Assembly: GCA_945859605.1 (NCBI GenBank)
Contig: OX243827.1
Coordinates: 1,361,295-1,425,294, forward strand
Length of the DNA stretch: 64,000 nucleotides
Origin: Lumbricus rubellus
Lineage: Eukaryota > Annelida > Clitellata > Crassiclitellata > Lumbricidae
Reading direction: 5' to 3'
In this document: positions 1-9,862 of the stretch, in pieces
How positions within the stretch are numbered: the stretch's first letter is position 1
Layout: every line of letters starts with the position of its first letter
Made by a program: the position numbers and the translations under genes
Notes under the pieces: generated by a model
The model's input: only the letters and a program-made list of their open reading frames with translations
The model's database searches: none
Told to the model about the DNA's origin: nothing

Positions 1-770
1 CAGCATACAGGAAGACACCTATAACACTTAGTTGACCTGTGCTGGTGTATTGCATTATTATCACACACCACAAATTTCGAAAGCTTACTTTAAAAGAAGC
101 CTATATAGGTTTTGCTGATGGGCAGAATTGTGACAGGACGTCTCAACATAGTAGATTTTATAAGGTACATGTATGTACGTTGAACCTGTGTTTAGCAGTG
201 GAAGAACTTTTATCCATCTCATTGCGTCAGATTACTGAACAAAACTTTATCAAATTTAGTGTTTTTAAAGTTCAATTTGGATCAATTACATAGACCATTC
301 TTTCTGCATAAATAGTAAGCCTACCGATATTTTTTATATGCCATTAAATTGAGTGTTTCTGTGGATCTTGATGTTATTGGACTCTGACTTGAACTTGGAC
401 CTACCTATAATCTATTGTGTCTTGAACTCGGACTAGAACACCTTTGGACCCAGACTAGACTCGGACTCAGCTTAGATGGACTCGGACATGACTGTTGTGA
501 GCTAAAAAAAAGACGTATAGTCTTCGATGGGCAAAAGTATATAACTAAAGGTTCAACTTTTAGTCAAATTAAAAAATTTAAATAGTTTTTTTAGTTATTA
601 GCTAAGTGACATTAGCAAAATATGCAACTATGCAGCTGAACCATCTTCCGCAATGACAGTGAACATTGTCAGCATGCAGCTCAATGTGATGTGTAGTTTC
701 TTATTTCTGCGATACAGACTATTACTCTGGTGATTACATGCTGAAAGACTCGATCTATTAAATTGGACTT
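1..770. other. Unassigned AT-rich stretch with degenerate GGACTCGGAC repeats
   Basis: I see no convincing gene here. From about 365 to 490 the words GGACTCGGAC, GGACTCTGAC and GAACTCGGAC recur at roughly 12-18-bp spacing, which looks like a decayed short tandem repeat. The only long open frame (39-293) has no recognisable domain. Confidence 0.5.
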
Positions 771-933
771 GTGGTAACTAAAAGTAACTATAGTTACTTT
801 GAAAAGTAACTGTAATCAGTAACTAGTTACTCTTTTGGAAAAGTAATCAGTTACAGTAACTAGTTACTTTTTGCCGTCCAGTAACTAGTTACTGTAACTG
901 ATTACTTTTAAAAAGTAATTAGCCAACACTGCT
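770..933. repeat. hAT-MITE-like fragment of GTAACTAGTTAC repeats
   Basis: The stretch consists of self-complementary units such as GTAACTAGTTAC and AAAGTAATCAGTTAC. It ends in CCAACACTG, whose reverse complement CAGTGTTGG resembles the terminus of hAT-type MITEs with the same GTAACTAGTTAC interior. The matching left terminus and a target duplication are not visible, so it appears truncated on the left. Confidence 0.5.
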
Positions 934-984
934 CTTCGCAGAAATAAGCCGTTTCGACATTTCAATATAGACAAAAGCCCAGCG

Positions 985-1420
985 GCGCCTGCCAGAACTT
1001 TGTCGATGCTAGAATTCTTCCTGCCAGAACTTTTGCTAGGCCAGTACTTTTGCCATGCTAGAATTTTTCCCTACCAGATTGCCCTGCCGGAAATTTTGCC
1101 TTCCAGAACTTTTGTCTGCCAGAATATTGCCCTATTTGAATGTTTGCCTTGACAAAATTTTTCTCTGCAGTCAGAGCTTTTGCCCTGCCAGAAGTTTTTC
1201 CTGTCAGTACTTTTGCCTTGCCAGAATTTTGCTCTGACAGAATTTTTCTCTGCTAGAACTATTGCCCTGCCAGAAATTTTCTATCCCAGAACTATTGCCT
1301 TCCTGAATGATTTTTTTACATTCCAGAGAGCAGACGGAGGTGAACTGTAAGAAACAATATGGCTGAACAAATTCTGGTAGGGCAAAATTTCTGGCAGGGA
1401 AACGACCAGGGCAACAGGCA
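985..1420. repeat. Degenerate tandem array of the phrase TGCCAGAACTTTTGCCC with an inverted arm
   Basis: Between about 985 and 1310 a 17-bp phrase close to CCTGCCAGAACTTTTGC is repeated many times with substitutions. At 1364-1420 the reverse-complement phrase GGGCAAAATTTCTGGCAGGG appears, giving a foldback arrangement. A related fragment (GGCAGGGCAAAGG, then TTTGCCCTGCC) lies at 2498-2542. Open frames here are by-products of the repeat. Confidence 0.55.
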
Positions 1421-1424
1421 GAGC

Positions 1425-1546
1425 TCTGCGCCGGCCGCGCCGCCGACAATTCATGGGCGCCGCCGCCGCCGCCGAATTTTTTGGGTCGGCGCGCCGGCGT
1501 CGCCGCCGCCGAAAATTTGTCGGCGCGCCGCCGATGCCGCGTTGAT
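1425..1546. repeat. GC-rich phrase repeat GGCGCGCCGCCGCCGAC, copy 1
   Basis: An abrupt GC-rich island in AT-rich DNA. It alternates CGCCGCCGCCGCC tracts with short AAAATTT or TTTTTTGGG spacers and GTCGGCGCGCCGG blocks, a period of about 32 bp. The second copy at 2352-2497 carries the same pattern and is best aligned on the opposite strand. Confidence 0.6.
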
Positions 1547-1794
1547 TCGTCTATTTCTTTTTGTAGAATTTTTCAACTCTTGCATGATTTCGCTATAAAC
1601 ATTGTTGCGTCAGTGCGAAGTAGATTCTTTTTCTTGTATACTTCAACTTTTCCTGGCGATTTTGCGTCAATGCTATGAAACTTATGATGCTACCTCCTCG
1701 TTTTGACTTTTGGAACAATGTGTTTAACGTCTAAACTATTGTTCATCTAGTGATTTGATTTGACTTACGGCAGCAACAATGGTAAAGAGAACTC

Positions 1795-1915
1795 TATGTA
1801 TGTATGTATGTATGTATGTATGTATGTATGTATGTATGTATGTATGTATGTATGTATGTATGTATGTATGTATGTATGTATGTATGTATGCATGTATGTA
1901 TGCGTACTTGTATGC
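1795..1915. repeat. (ATGT)n microsatellite
   Basis: More than twenty near-perfect tandem ATGT units. All three frames stay open across it, producing spurious Met-Tyr-Val-Cys open frames on this strand and Ile-His-Thr-Tyr frames on the other. Confidence 0.97.
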
Positions 1916-2351
1916 ATCAATCAATCAATCTGCATGTGTACAGCCATACAAATTCAGAAGATCGCGTCAATAAAATGGGCCTCAATCGGCAGATCAAAGA
2001 AATCAAGTGTAAAGAAGATATTAAAAATCCCAAAGTATTTTTGGAGGATCATAAGGCAGGCCAAGAGTAGAATAGGCAGGTAGCACCGCCACTGCGCAAA
2101 CAGTTCTTTAACTTCTATTAGTAGGCTATGTAAGCTGGAGGCTTGAATTTGAAAACGCTTGTCAAGTTGTTTTCAATCCAGTCTTTGCATAATTTTATAT
2201 ATGAACGTCTGTTCTGAGAATAATTGTTTCTCACGGATATTGATTAATGACCAGATAACTGCCAAAATAATGGCTGAATACACAAAAAATGTATTGTAGG
2301 TTGCTTGTGTAACAACTTTTAAAATAAGTATGCGACACTTGAACACTAATC

Positions 2352-2497
2352 CCACGATGCCGCGCCGCGCTGCGCCGCCGACATTTCGAGGGCGCCGCCG
2401 CCGCCGATTTTTTTTGGTCGGCGCGCCGCCGCCGCCGACCAAAAATGACCGGCGCGCCGCCGCCGCCACTCTCAAGTCGGCGCATGGCTCTAGCAAC
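2352..2497. repeat. GC-rich phrase repeat GGCGCGCCGCCGCCGAC, copy 2
   Basis: Same pattern as the island at 1425-1546: CGCCGCCGCCGCC tracts separated by TTTTTTTTGG or AAAAATGA spacers and GGCGCGCC cores. Its right flank (GGCGCATGGCTCTAGC) resembles the reverse complement of the left flank of copy 1, suggesting two copies of one element family. Confidence 0.6.
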
Positions 2498-2605
2498 AGG
2501 CAGGGCAAAGGCTTTTTTGGTAGGGCATTTGCCCTGCCATGCCCTGGCGTAGCGCCGCCACTGCTATTCAGGTCTGCACGTAGTTTGTGTGTGAATACCT
2601 ATAAT

Positions 2606-2712
2606 ATTCACTAGATGGCAGAAAAATACTTGCCCAAGCCTGCTTCTACTACAAACAGCATATACATGATAAACACAATTTTTCGAAATCGCTCGCCATT
2701 TTGTACGGATGG
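2606..2712. promoter_or_regulatory. CTCF-like plus YY1/TISU-like composite module, copy 1
   Basis: CACTAGATGGCAG at the left matches the core expected for CTCF sites. About 75 bp downstream CTCGCCATTTTGTACG is the complement of AAAATGGCGAG, a YY1/TISU-like word. The same pair recurs at 8990-9085 (inverted), 45705-45798 and 49682-49773. Functional assignment is inference from motif resemblance; shared ancestry of the copies is seen directly. Confidence 0.5.
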
Positions 2713-2963
2713 ACGTAAAAATCAGATTTCCGTCTATATGCAATTTATGATTACGACATTGTTCTGGTAAGCTCGTGGTAAACGTGTAGTTTAGCGTAAT
2801 TAATTATTTTTACGCTTATAATGGCACAAAGCGCGTCTTAAAATATTTCTGTCAACGTGCTATTGCCAAAGTGAAGTATGATTATACTTCGAATATCTTA
2901 AAAAGAAGGATTTCGATCGAAAAATTGTAATATTTTGTTGTAACAAACCGGCGATCCAAGTTG

Positions 2964-3782
2964 TGGCAAAACTCCGAACTCCGGTCCCAAATTATATCAC
3001 AATGAAAAACGTCAATTTCTTAACTAAATTGACTTATAACAAAATAAATCGAATGTCACGAACTGTTTCATATTGGTTCTATCACTATAGGCTATGTTGT
3101 AATTATTGGATAGTATTTGAAAATAGCATCCGAACACATTATGTTTATGACTGTTACGCCATTGAAACTCTGCCAAGTAGCTGCCAAAGAGAGCACGGCT
3201 CGTACCACACTGATAGCGTAGTTTACGCTTGGCCCGCATCCAAAGCTCTTCGATACATTCATCTGAAATTTAATCGGAATTAGCGCTTGAGAAATGGAAG
3301 CTGGAGCCTTAATGAAAGTTTTTTACAGGTGAAATGGAGGTTGGATTGATGAAAAAGCACAAGAGAAATGGAATCTGGATGATTGTTCTTTTACAGTGAA
3401 ATAGAAGTTGGATTGACGAAGATAACGCGTGAGAAATAAAAGCTGTATGAAGGTATTTCTAGAGCTGAAATAGAAGCCGGATTGATGAAGAAACGCTTAT
3501 AAGTAATGGAAACTGGATTAGGATATTGTATATCTGAATTAGAAGCTGGATTGAGGAAAATAACGAGCGAGAAATAAAAGCTGTATGGAGGTATTTTTAG
3601 ATCTGAAGTAGAAGCTGGATGCACATTGAAACTTTTGAAATCTGTCAAGAAATGTACTGGTAAACAAAATGGCCTCAATAATGACATCATTCTATATAAG
3701 CGTGGGTAAGTAAGCATTAGAGAAGCTTATCTATGTGATCAGCCATGCAAAATAATTTGGGACCGGAGTTCGGAGTTTTGCC
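2964..3782. mobile_element. Nested inverted-repeat element (GGCAAAACTCCGAACTCCGG ends)
   Basis: GGCAAAACTCCGAACTCCGG at the left is repeated as the exact reverse complement at 3751-3782, about 31 bp of near-perfect TIR. Ends start with GG and finish with CC as in Merlin elements. The element encloses the transposase remnant on the minus strand and four or five iterons of the GAAGCTGGAT type. I could not find a convincing target-site duplication. Confidence 0.65.
3024..3275 (-). pseudogene. Merlin (ISXO2-like) transposase C-terminal fragment
   Basis: Read on the minus strand this encodes a piece with IEELWMRAKRKLR, CGTSRALF and SYLAEFQWRN. These words match the C-terminal part of ISXO2-like/Merlin DDE transposases, in which the glutamate before the LW or MW motif is the third catalytic residue and RAKRKLR...GTS..LF..YL.EF follows. 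A second, longer relic of the same type at 50630-51265 carries MWMRAKRKLR and FGTSQALF in the same order. The region with the first two catalytic aspartates is missing and the frame runs into a stop soon after QWRN, so this is a dead fragment. It explains the type of the element around it. Confidence 0.7.
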
Positions 3783-4085
3783 CAAAAATTAATAAGTAAG
3801 TAAGTAAAAGTCCAGCTTTTTCAATTGCATCAGTTGTTTTATGAATCCAACTTCTGTTTCAATAATAACTATTTTTCATCAATCAATCCAGCTCCAATTT
3901 CAGCTTGATTATTTTTATTACCCCAGCTTCTATTTCTTGCCCGTTATTTTTGTCAACCCAGCTTCTCTTTCAGATATAAAAATATCCTCATCCAGCTTCC
4001 ATTACTTAAAGCGTTTTTCCATCAATCCGGCTTCTATTTCACATCTAGAAATACCTTCATCCAGCTTCCATTTCTCATTTAGAAC
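3290..4085. repeat. GAAGCTGGAT iteron array inside the Merlin-like relic
   Basis: From 3290 to 3625 at least seven copies of a 30-60-bp unit built on GAAATAGAAGCTGGATTGA are present. From 3880 to 4085 the complement TCAATCCAGCTTCTATTTC recurs. The two blocks face each other, so the region can fold back. The same unit recurs in at least eight other places in the window. Confidence 0.85.
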
Positions 4086-4495
4086 TTAGGACCGAAGTCT
4101 TGACGTACACGTTATTTATAGTCGCATATACGTCGGTGGTTTGGACGCGTACCCCAACTTCCGGTCAGATGTTGTGGTTCAATAGCGATTCGAACGGCGA
4201 TTTCGCCTGGGAAATGTGACATTTTAAAAACATATTTTCTGTCAATATTCGTACATTCTTACTAAATTTTAAGTGTGCTGTTAGATGAGTTGGACCATTG
4301 CAAGTAATTAGGATTAATTTACGGCGCTTTCTGTGTCGTTAAAAGCGTGAAAATAATTAATTACGCTAAACTACACGTTTACCCAATTTTTGACAATTTC
4401 TTTCCAGCGTCCTCTGTGTTACACAAAACCGCAGTCGGTTAAAATGAAAGAAACTATAAGAGAAAAGTTATCCTGTATAAAAGAAAAGTTATCCT

Positions 4496-4977
4496 GGTTA
4501 TCCCGAAGACTGGCTGCCCGTACTCCAAACAATATGGATGTCAACGATTGCAATTAAAAAAATAGAGCGCAGCGACCTGTGGCGCAGCTACCTATCGACG
4601 ACATCTATCGAGTGCAATCGAACATACAATCCGTTAAGTAATGTTTTCGCAAGTACATAAACGGCTGCTTGCCGACATGCAGGCTAAGTAAGTAAGTAAT
4701 CTATGCAAACAAAGGGTTATATAAGAAGATTAGATATCCATTGTATGACAGTTGGAAAGTAAATAAATGTGCGCTTTGTAAACGAACCGATCGCTTTTGA
4801 AGCTATAATTATGTTTTGCCGGGCGCTTATGCTACAATCGGCAAGCAGCGGATCGATTTCTATGTTTGAATGCAGTCGATAGGTGTTGTCGCTTGGTAGC
4901 TGCGCCATAGGTCGCTGCGCTCTATTTTTATGGAATATAATTTTTTTTAGTACGGGCAGCCAGTCTTCGAGATTACC
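4496..4977. mobile_element. Foldback MITE with GG...CC ends
   Basis: GAAGACTGGCTGCCCGTACT near the left end is repeated inverted at 4948-4972. The interior is also palindromic: AATAGAGCGCAGCGACCT and CAGCTACCTATCGAC on the left face GTCGATAGG, GTAGCTGCGCC and AGGTCGCTGCGCTCTATT on the right. The ends read GGTTATCCCGAAG and, on the other strand, GGTAATCTCGAAG. No target duplication is apparent. Confidence 0.65.
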
Positions 4978-5334
4978 AATCTTTTAGCCTTCTTAAAATT
5001 ACGAACAGTAAAGATGTTTTTTGCTTTGAGAAATCTATTACTGAGATGTTGCTGTTGTTAAATTTAGTTGGTGTCAAAAGTGGATGACAACGAACGACAT
5101 GAAAGATTAGAACATCTAAATGGATATTTTGTTGAAACACCTATTTTTCATTTTTCGACAAAACATCGAAGATTCTGTATTCACCTGGAACTCCTACTGG
5201 CGTCGATTATCTCCTCTTTAGTTATCATTGCTATTGAAATGATATTGCAAGTGTGTCCGATTCTACAGCATTTGCCTGACTTCGATATGATAAATTTCTT
5301 GATTTATGTTAATTTTTAAGAGCTATACATATAT
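4978..5334. other. Stretch without recognisable features
   Basis: One open frame (5068-5319) has a hydrophobic segment but no recognised domain and no splice or start context I trust. Confidence 0.4.
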
Positions 5335-5343
5335 ACAGGAGAC

Positions 5344-5953
5344 GGTGTCACGACAACTCGTCTACCGACAACTCGTCTAACGACAAGTGGTCTCCGGACA
5401 ATTCGTCTAACGACAACTGGTCTACTGGCAACTGATTCAGCGCTTGAGAAATGGAAGTTGGATGACAGTTTTTAGAGGTGAAATGGGGGTTGGATTGATG
5501 AAAAAGCGCAAGAAAAATGGAATCTGGATGGTGGTTCTTTTACAGGTGAAATAGAAGCTGGATTGACGAAAATAACGCATGATAAATAAAAGCCGGATGA
5601 AGGTATTTCTAGATCTCAAATAGAAGCTGGATTGATAAGAAAACCGCTTAGGTAATGGAAGCTCGATGAGGGTATTTTTTTATCTGAATTAGAAGCTGGA
5701 TTGACTAAAATAACAGGCGAGAAATAGATGCTGGATTGAGGTATTTTTAGATTTGAAGTAGAAATGGGTGCATGTCGGAATACATGAATCAAAATCATCA
5801 ATCCAGCTTCCATTTACGCTAAAAACCCATTTTTGTAGATCCAGCTTCTATTTCATCAATACCATTCGTCTGTAGACCAGTTGTCGTTCGACCAATTGTC
5901 CGGAGACGAGTTGTCGGTAGACGAGATGTCGTTAGACGAGTTGTCGTGGAACC
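5344..5953. mobile_element. Phrase-repeat foldback MITE, family A copy 1 (9-bp target duplication)
   Basis: The element begins GGTGTCACGACAACTCGTC and ends in the complement of GGTTCCACGACAAC. Both arms are tandem arrays of a ~15-bp phrase, CGACAACTCGTCTAC and variants (TGG for TCG). Inside the arms lie GAAATAGAAGCTGGATTGA iterons, then their complements. ACAGGAGAC is present immediately on both sides (5335-5343 and 5954-5962), a perfect 9-bp duplication. No coding capacity. The GG start and 9-bp duplication fit Merlin mobilisation. Confidence 0.9.
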
Positions 5954-6119
5954 ACAGGAGACATGTGAGAAAGTTTCACTGGCTTCATGCAAAACAAAGT
6001 GAGAATGCACACTGGAAATGCACCACTATAAGCACCAGTTATGTTGGAAAGCATTTCACCAAATGTTGTGATCTGAATAGTGAAAACACAAGAGATCTGA
6101 TACTTGAGCAAAACCAGTT

Positions 6120-8507
6120 ATGTCAGAAATCATTTGCCAAGGTAGTAATCTGAAAAGATGCACAATATCGCCTACTGGAGAGAAATCATGCACGTGCCAG
6201 TTATGTCGAAAATCCATTTCTGCAACAGCTTATCTGAAAGTTCACATGAGAACCCATACAGGAGAGAAACCATACAAATGTCCATCATGTCAGAAATCAT
6301 TTACTCGATGCAGTTATCTGAAAACCCACATGAGAACCCATACTGGAGAGAGACCATACAAATGTCACTTATGTCAGAAATCATTTCCTGTAGGCAGTTC
6401 TCTGAAAACACACATGAGAACCCATACTGGGGAGAGACCATACAATTGTCAGTTGTGTCAGAAATCATTTTGTGAATTCAGTTATCTGAAAATACACATG
6501 AGATTCCATACTGGAGAGAGACCATACAAATGTCAGTTATGTCAGAAATCATTCACTGTAGGAAGTTATCTGAAAACACACATGAGAACCCATACTGGGG
6601 AGAAACCATACAATTGTCAGTTGTGTCAGAAATCATTTTCTGAACGTGGTCTTCTAAAAACACACATGGGAACCCATACTGGACACAGACCATATAAATG
6701 TGAGTCATGTCAGAAATCATTTTCTGTAGCTTCTCGTATGAAAACACACATGAGATTCCATACTGGAGAGAGACCATACAAATGTCAGTTATGTCAGAAA
6801 TCATTTTCTGTAGCTTCTCGTATGAAAACACACATGAGATTCCATACTGGAGAGAGACCATACAATTGTCAGTTATGTCAGAAATCATTTTCTGAAGGTG
6901 GTCATCTGAAAACACACATGAGAACCCATACTGGAGAGAAACCATACACATGTCGGTTATGTCAGAAATCATTTTCTGAAGGTGGTTATCTGAAAACACA
7001 CATGAGAACCCATACTGGGGAGAGACCATACAAATGTCAGTTATGTCAGAAATCATTTTCTGTAGCTTCTCGTATGAAAACACACATGAGATTCCATACT
7101 GGAGAGAGACCATACAATTGTCAGTTATGTCAGAAATCATTTTCTGAAGGTGGTCATCTGAAAACACACATGAGAACCCATACTGGAGAGAAACCATACA
7201 CATGTCGGTCATGTCAGAAATCATTTTCTGTCGGTGGTCATCTGAAAACACACATGAGAACCCATTCTGAAGAGAGACCATATAAATGTCAGTTTTGTCA
7301 GAAATCGTTTTCTGTAGCCTTTTGTCTGAAAACACACATGAGAACCCATACTGGAGAGAGACCTTACAAATGTCAGTTATGTCAGAAATGTTTTACTCAA
7401 AATGGTGACCTGAAAAAACACATGAGAACCCATACTGGAGAGAGAACATACAAATGTAAATTATGTCATACATCATTTTCTAAAACTAGTCATCTGAAAG
7501 TTCATATCAAAACTCATACTGGTGTGAAACTATACAAATGTCAGTTATGTCAGAAATCATTTGCTCGAGGTAGTGATCTGAAATCACACATGAGAACCCA
7601 TACTGGAGAGAAGCCATACAAATGTCTGTTATGTCAGAAATCATTTACTCGAAGTGGTGATCTGAAAAAACATATGAGAACGCATACTGGAGAGAAGCCG
7701 TACAAATGTCAGTTATGTCAGAAATCATTTATTGAAAGAGGTGATCTGAAAAAACATATGAGAACGCATACTGGAGAGAAGCGGTACAAATGTCAGTTAT
7801 GTCAGAAATCATTTATTCGAAGTGGTGATCTGAAAAAACATATGAGAACGCATACTGGAGAGAAACCATACAAATGCCAGTTATGTCAGAAATCATTTGC
7901 TGACGGATCTTATATGAAAAAGCTTATAAAAACCCATACAGAGGAACAGTCATACAAATGTCAGTTGTGCCTCAAATCATTTACAGTAGTCGGTTCTCTA
8001 AATCATCAAGCAAAAATTCATCCTGGAGAGAAGCTCTGCATCTGTCAGGCTTGTGATAAAGGATTCACAGATCTTGGAAACCTAAAGAGACACAGACGAA
8101 CTCATATGGATGAGGTACAACGCACCTGCAGTAAAGCATGCTACAAGGGCAATTCTTCAACCAGTCAGCTTAATCCCAATGCTGGAATAGAGTGTCAGGA
8201 TCTAGAAATGAAAAGTGAATCATCTGCTGACCAATCTGTTCGATTCGTTTCATTAAGTAACATTTGCATCATGGACAAACGACATGAAATGTTGTCAACA
8301 AACGTGTATACTGATTCCAATGAAAAAACAAGTCCTCTTACAAAAATTACCATAATCAAATCACCCGAGGATGTAAACCCGTTTCTGAAGAAATATTTTG
8401 GATGTGGTGTATGCGGAGAAATGCTTGAAATTGAGAAGGAATTTGTAGAACACTGTTCTTGCCATCGCTTTTCTCCACCTCATGACTTGTTTACTGAAAT
8501 GTGCTGA
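6120..8507 (+). CDS. C2H2 zinc-finger protein, about 23 tandem fingers plus a conserved C-terminal finger
   Basis: A single exon encodes about 23 classical C2H2 fingers joined by TGE(K/R)PY linkers, typically C-x2-C-x12-H-x3-H with CQLCQKSF and LKTHMRTH. Such arrays bind DNA, and the protein is expected to be a nuclear transcription regulator; the target is unknown. Fingers 21 and 22 have lost the first zinc histidine (Leu, Gln). After the array comes a Ser/Thr-rich stretch and a separate finger (FGCGVCGEM, then EHCSCHRFSPP) that is also conserved in the genes at 46.8 and 53.4 kb. The first ATG lies inside a broken finger, and in another frame the upstream 250 bp still reads like decayed fingers (QLCQKSFAK), so the true 5' end or an upstream exon is uncertain. 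No KRAB, BTB or SCAN domain is visible. Confidence 0.85.
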   Translation: MSEIICQGSNLKRCTISPTGEKSCTCQLCRKSISATAYLKVHMRTHTGEKPYKCPSCQKSFTRCSYLKTHMRTHTGERPYKCHLCQKSFPVGSSLKTHMRTHTGERPYNCQLCQKSFCEFSYLKIHMRFHTGERPYKCQLCQKSFTVGSYLKTHMRTHTGEKPYNCQLCQKSFSERGLLKTHMGTHTGHRPYKCESCQKSFSVASRMKTHMRFHTGERPYKCQLCQKSFSVASRMKTHMRFHTGERPYNCQLCQKSFSEGGHLKTHMRTHTGEKPYTCRLCQKSFSEGGYLKTHMRTHTGERPYKCQLCQKSFSVASRMKTHMRFHTGERPYNCQLCQKSFSEGGHLKTHMRTHTGEKPYTCRSCQKSFSVGGHLKTHMRTHSEERPYKCQFCQKSFSVAFCLKTHMRTHTGERPYKCQLCQKCFTQNGDLKKHMRTHTGERTYKCKLCHTSFSKTSHLKVHIKTHTGVKLYKCQLCQKSFARGSDLKSHMRTHTGEKPYKCLLCQKSFTRSGDLKKHMRTHTGEKPYKCQLCQKSFIERGDLKKHMRTHTGEKRYKCQLCQKSFIRSGDLKKHMRTHTGEKPYKCQLCQKSFADGSYMKKLIKTHTEEQSYKCQLCLKSFTVVGSLNHQAKIHPGEKLCICQACDKGFTDLGNLKRHRRTHMDEVQRTCSKACYKGNSSTSQLNPNAGIECQDLEMKSESSADQSVRFVSLSNICIMDKRHEMLSTNVYTDSNEKTSPLTKITIIKSPEDVNPFLKKYFGCGVCGEMLEIEKEFVEHCSCHRFSPPHDLFTEMC
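6770..7273 (+). repeat. Recent three-finger (252-bp) internal duplication
   Basis: Fingers 8-9-10 and 11-12-13 of the array form consecutive 252-bp blocks that are nearly identical at the DNA level, including the hypervariable contact positions (SVASRM, SEGGH). This is recent array expansion by unequal exchange or slippage. Finger 7 is also nearly identical to 8. Confidence 0.8.
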
Positions 8508-8985
8508 TTTTTAAAAATCATAATCCAAGTAGTTAGAGACTGGGGCAAGACTGAGACATTTAATTATGATTTTATGTTCATACAATGTACAGGAGAAGTA
8601 ATATTATGTGAAGTTTGTCAGAAATTCACGAGGAATTTCTAACATATTTTTCTTGCGGTCACTTTATTCCATCTGATCATATATTTTGTTGGGTCCCGCG
8701 AGTGATTCCTGACCTTGTCCTAGGATAGGCAATAGTCAAGCATGACTAACTTTCTTAGACTGTGGGGAGACCTCTAGCGGTAGAAAATTTATTATTTAAC
8801 GAAAGCTCGAGGGTGCGTATGTCAAATTGCTGAGCTGACGTTTTCTTGATTGCTGTTAGTTAATTCCACTTTTCTCGGTTCTTTGCGCTGTTGAGTGTCA
8901 TCGAATAATAAGGCACAAACATGTAAATTAAGAACTGACCAGTTATTGTGTTAAATATTGTGCTTAAACTGAAATCTGACTTTAC
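8508..8985. other. 3' flank of zinc-finger gene 1
   Basis: AT-rich sequence after the stop codon. I see no unambiguous polyadenylation signal followed by a GT-rich element, and no further gene. Confidence 0.4.
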
Positions 8986-8989
8986 CTTC

Positions 8990-9085
8990 CATTCGTACAA
9001 AATGGCGAGCGAATACAGAGTGATCTGTAGCGCTCATTCGAAATAGGAGCTGGGTTGAGAGGTATTATTTGGCCATCTAGTGAGC
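8990..9085. promoter_or_regulatory. CTCF-like plus YY1/TISU-like composite module, inverted copy
   Basis: TACAAAATGGCGAGCGA lies at the left and GCCATCTAGTGAG at the right, the reverse complement of the arrangement at 2606-2712, 45705-45798 and 49682-49773. The word AAAATGGCGAGCGA is shared exactly with copies 1 and 4 (one mismatch upstream in the latter). Confidence 0.5.
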
Positions 9086-9296
9086 ATTGGAGATTCTGAA
9101 AAACAGTCGGAAGCAGACGATAATTATTTCTCTTCCTCCCCCCCCATCCCATTTATTCAGGAATCCGAATGACAGAGTCTGACCGCCACCGGTTACAATA
9201 CACAGTTATGCAGTTATCTTAATTAACATCGATCCTCTAAGGCTAACAGCCGCTAAATAGGCCTACTGTTAGCAGATTGAAAGCAATGCACGGTGC

Positions 9297-9545
9297 CAGT
9301 GGCGGATCTCCAGAACTCTTTCAAGCGGGGGGGGGGGGCAAAAATCTGTGATCTTGGTACAAGAAAAAAAATCGTCGTTGGTCGCCCAAAAAAGTTGATG
9401 GAAAAAAGTAGGCTACTTTTCATCCGCCAAAAAAGTTGATGACTTTTTTAGTCATTGGTCTTTGGCTGAGGAAAACCAAATGGGGGGGGGGGCACATCCA
9501 ATGCAGTTTTCTTTATGGGGGTGGGGTCAATATGCCATGACAAAA
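9297..9545. mobile_element. hAT-like MITE fragment with poly-G tracts
   Basis: It begins with CAGTGGCGGATC, a hAT-type end. It carries two G homopolymers and the internal phrase AAAAAAGTTGATGACTTTTTTAGTC, also seen in shorter form in the elements at 13333, 57731 and 60252. The right terminus and target duplication are not identifiable. Confidence 0.5.
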
Positions 9546-9548
9546 TGA

Positions 9549-9692
9549 ACATATTCAGAAACTGTACGAATCGAATCAGCTGAGAGAAGCTTGGAATGGC
9601 TGGCAAATTTTTCACCTGAAATCATTCAATATAAAGTGTTCGACGTTGATAGTAGGCTAGTCAATTCAACAAAACAGTTGGCAAGTTCTTAT
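9549..9692 (+). pseudogene. Decayed copy of the terminal exon found at 27591-27964
   Basis: In shifting frames the sequence reads IQKLYESNQLREAW, then a VDS, then QFNKTVGKFL followed by a stop. The 27.6-kb exon has IERLYTLDELSGG, SIDSNQFGKTVGKFL and a stop at the same place. At least one frameshift separates the parts. With the fragment at 13.7 kb it indicates duplication of a locus, the copy here being dead. Confidence 0.7.
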
Positions 9693-9862
9693 AAAAGTTT
9701 TAAAATCGATTATCAATAACTACACGCGTTTTTTTCAAATACAGAAGCCAACAATAGAGGTGTTTGGAGTTATTGATGTATGGTCTCGGTTATCAATTAT
9801 CTGATAATTATTGAATAAGGCCTATAGTACATAGAGACGGTTGACTGTCATGAAGCATCCTA

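Larger units (their letters stand above)
2777..4383. mobile_element. Merlin-like element relic (outer inverted repeats GGTAAACGTGTAG)
   Basis: The left end GGTAAACGTGTAGTTTAGCG is matched in inverted orientation by the right end, CGCTAAACTACACGTTTACC, over about 40 bp. A second inverted pair lies inside (2964-3782), and a Merlin transposase remnant sits within that. The interior has many copies of GAAATAGAAGCTGGATTGA on the left and the inverted form on the right. Related ends occur at 30380-30571 and 35324-36146. No intact target duplication flanks it, so it may be a composite or old insertion. Confidence 0.7.

Noticed and set aside
1736..2083. Open frames across the ATGT microsatellite
   Set aside because: All frames are open because of the repeat; Met-Tyr-Val-Cys runs have no gene context.
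5344..5500. CRISPR-like look of the regularly spaced GACAACTCGTC phrases
   Set aside because: Repeats are only ~11-15 bp, almost without spacers, appear inverted at the other end, and the surrounding DNA is clearly animal.
6553..7335. 260-codon open frame antisense to the zinc-finger array
   Set aside because: A shadow produced by the periodic finger codons; no start or homology of its own.
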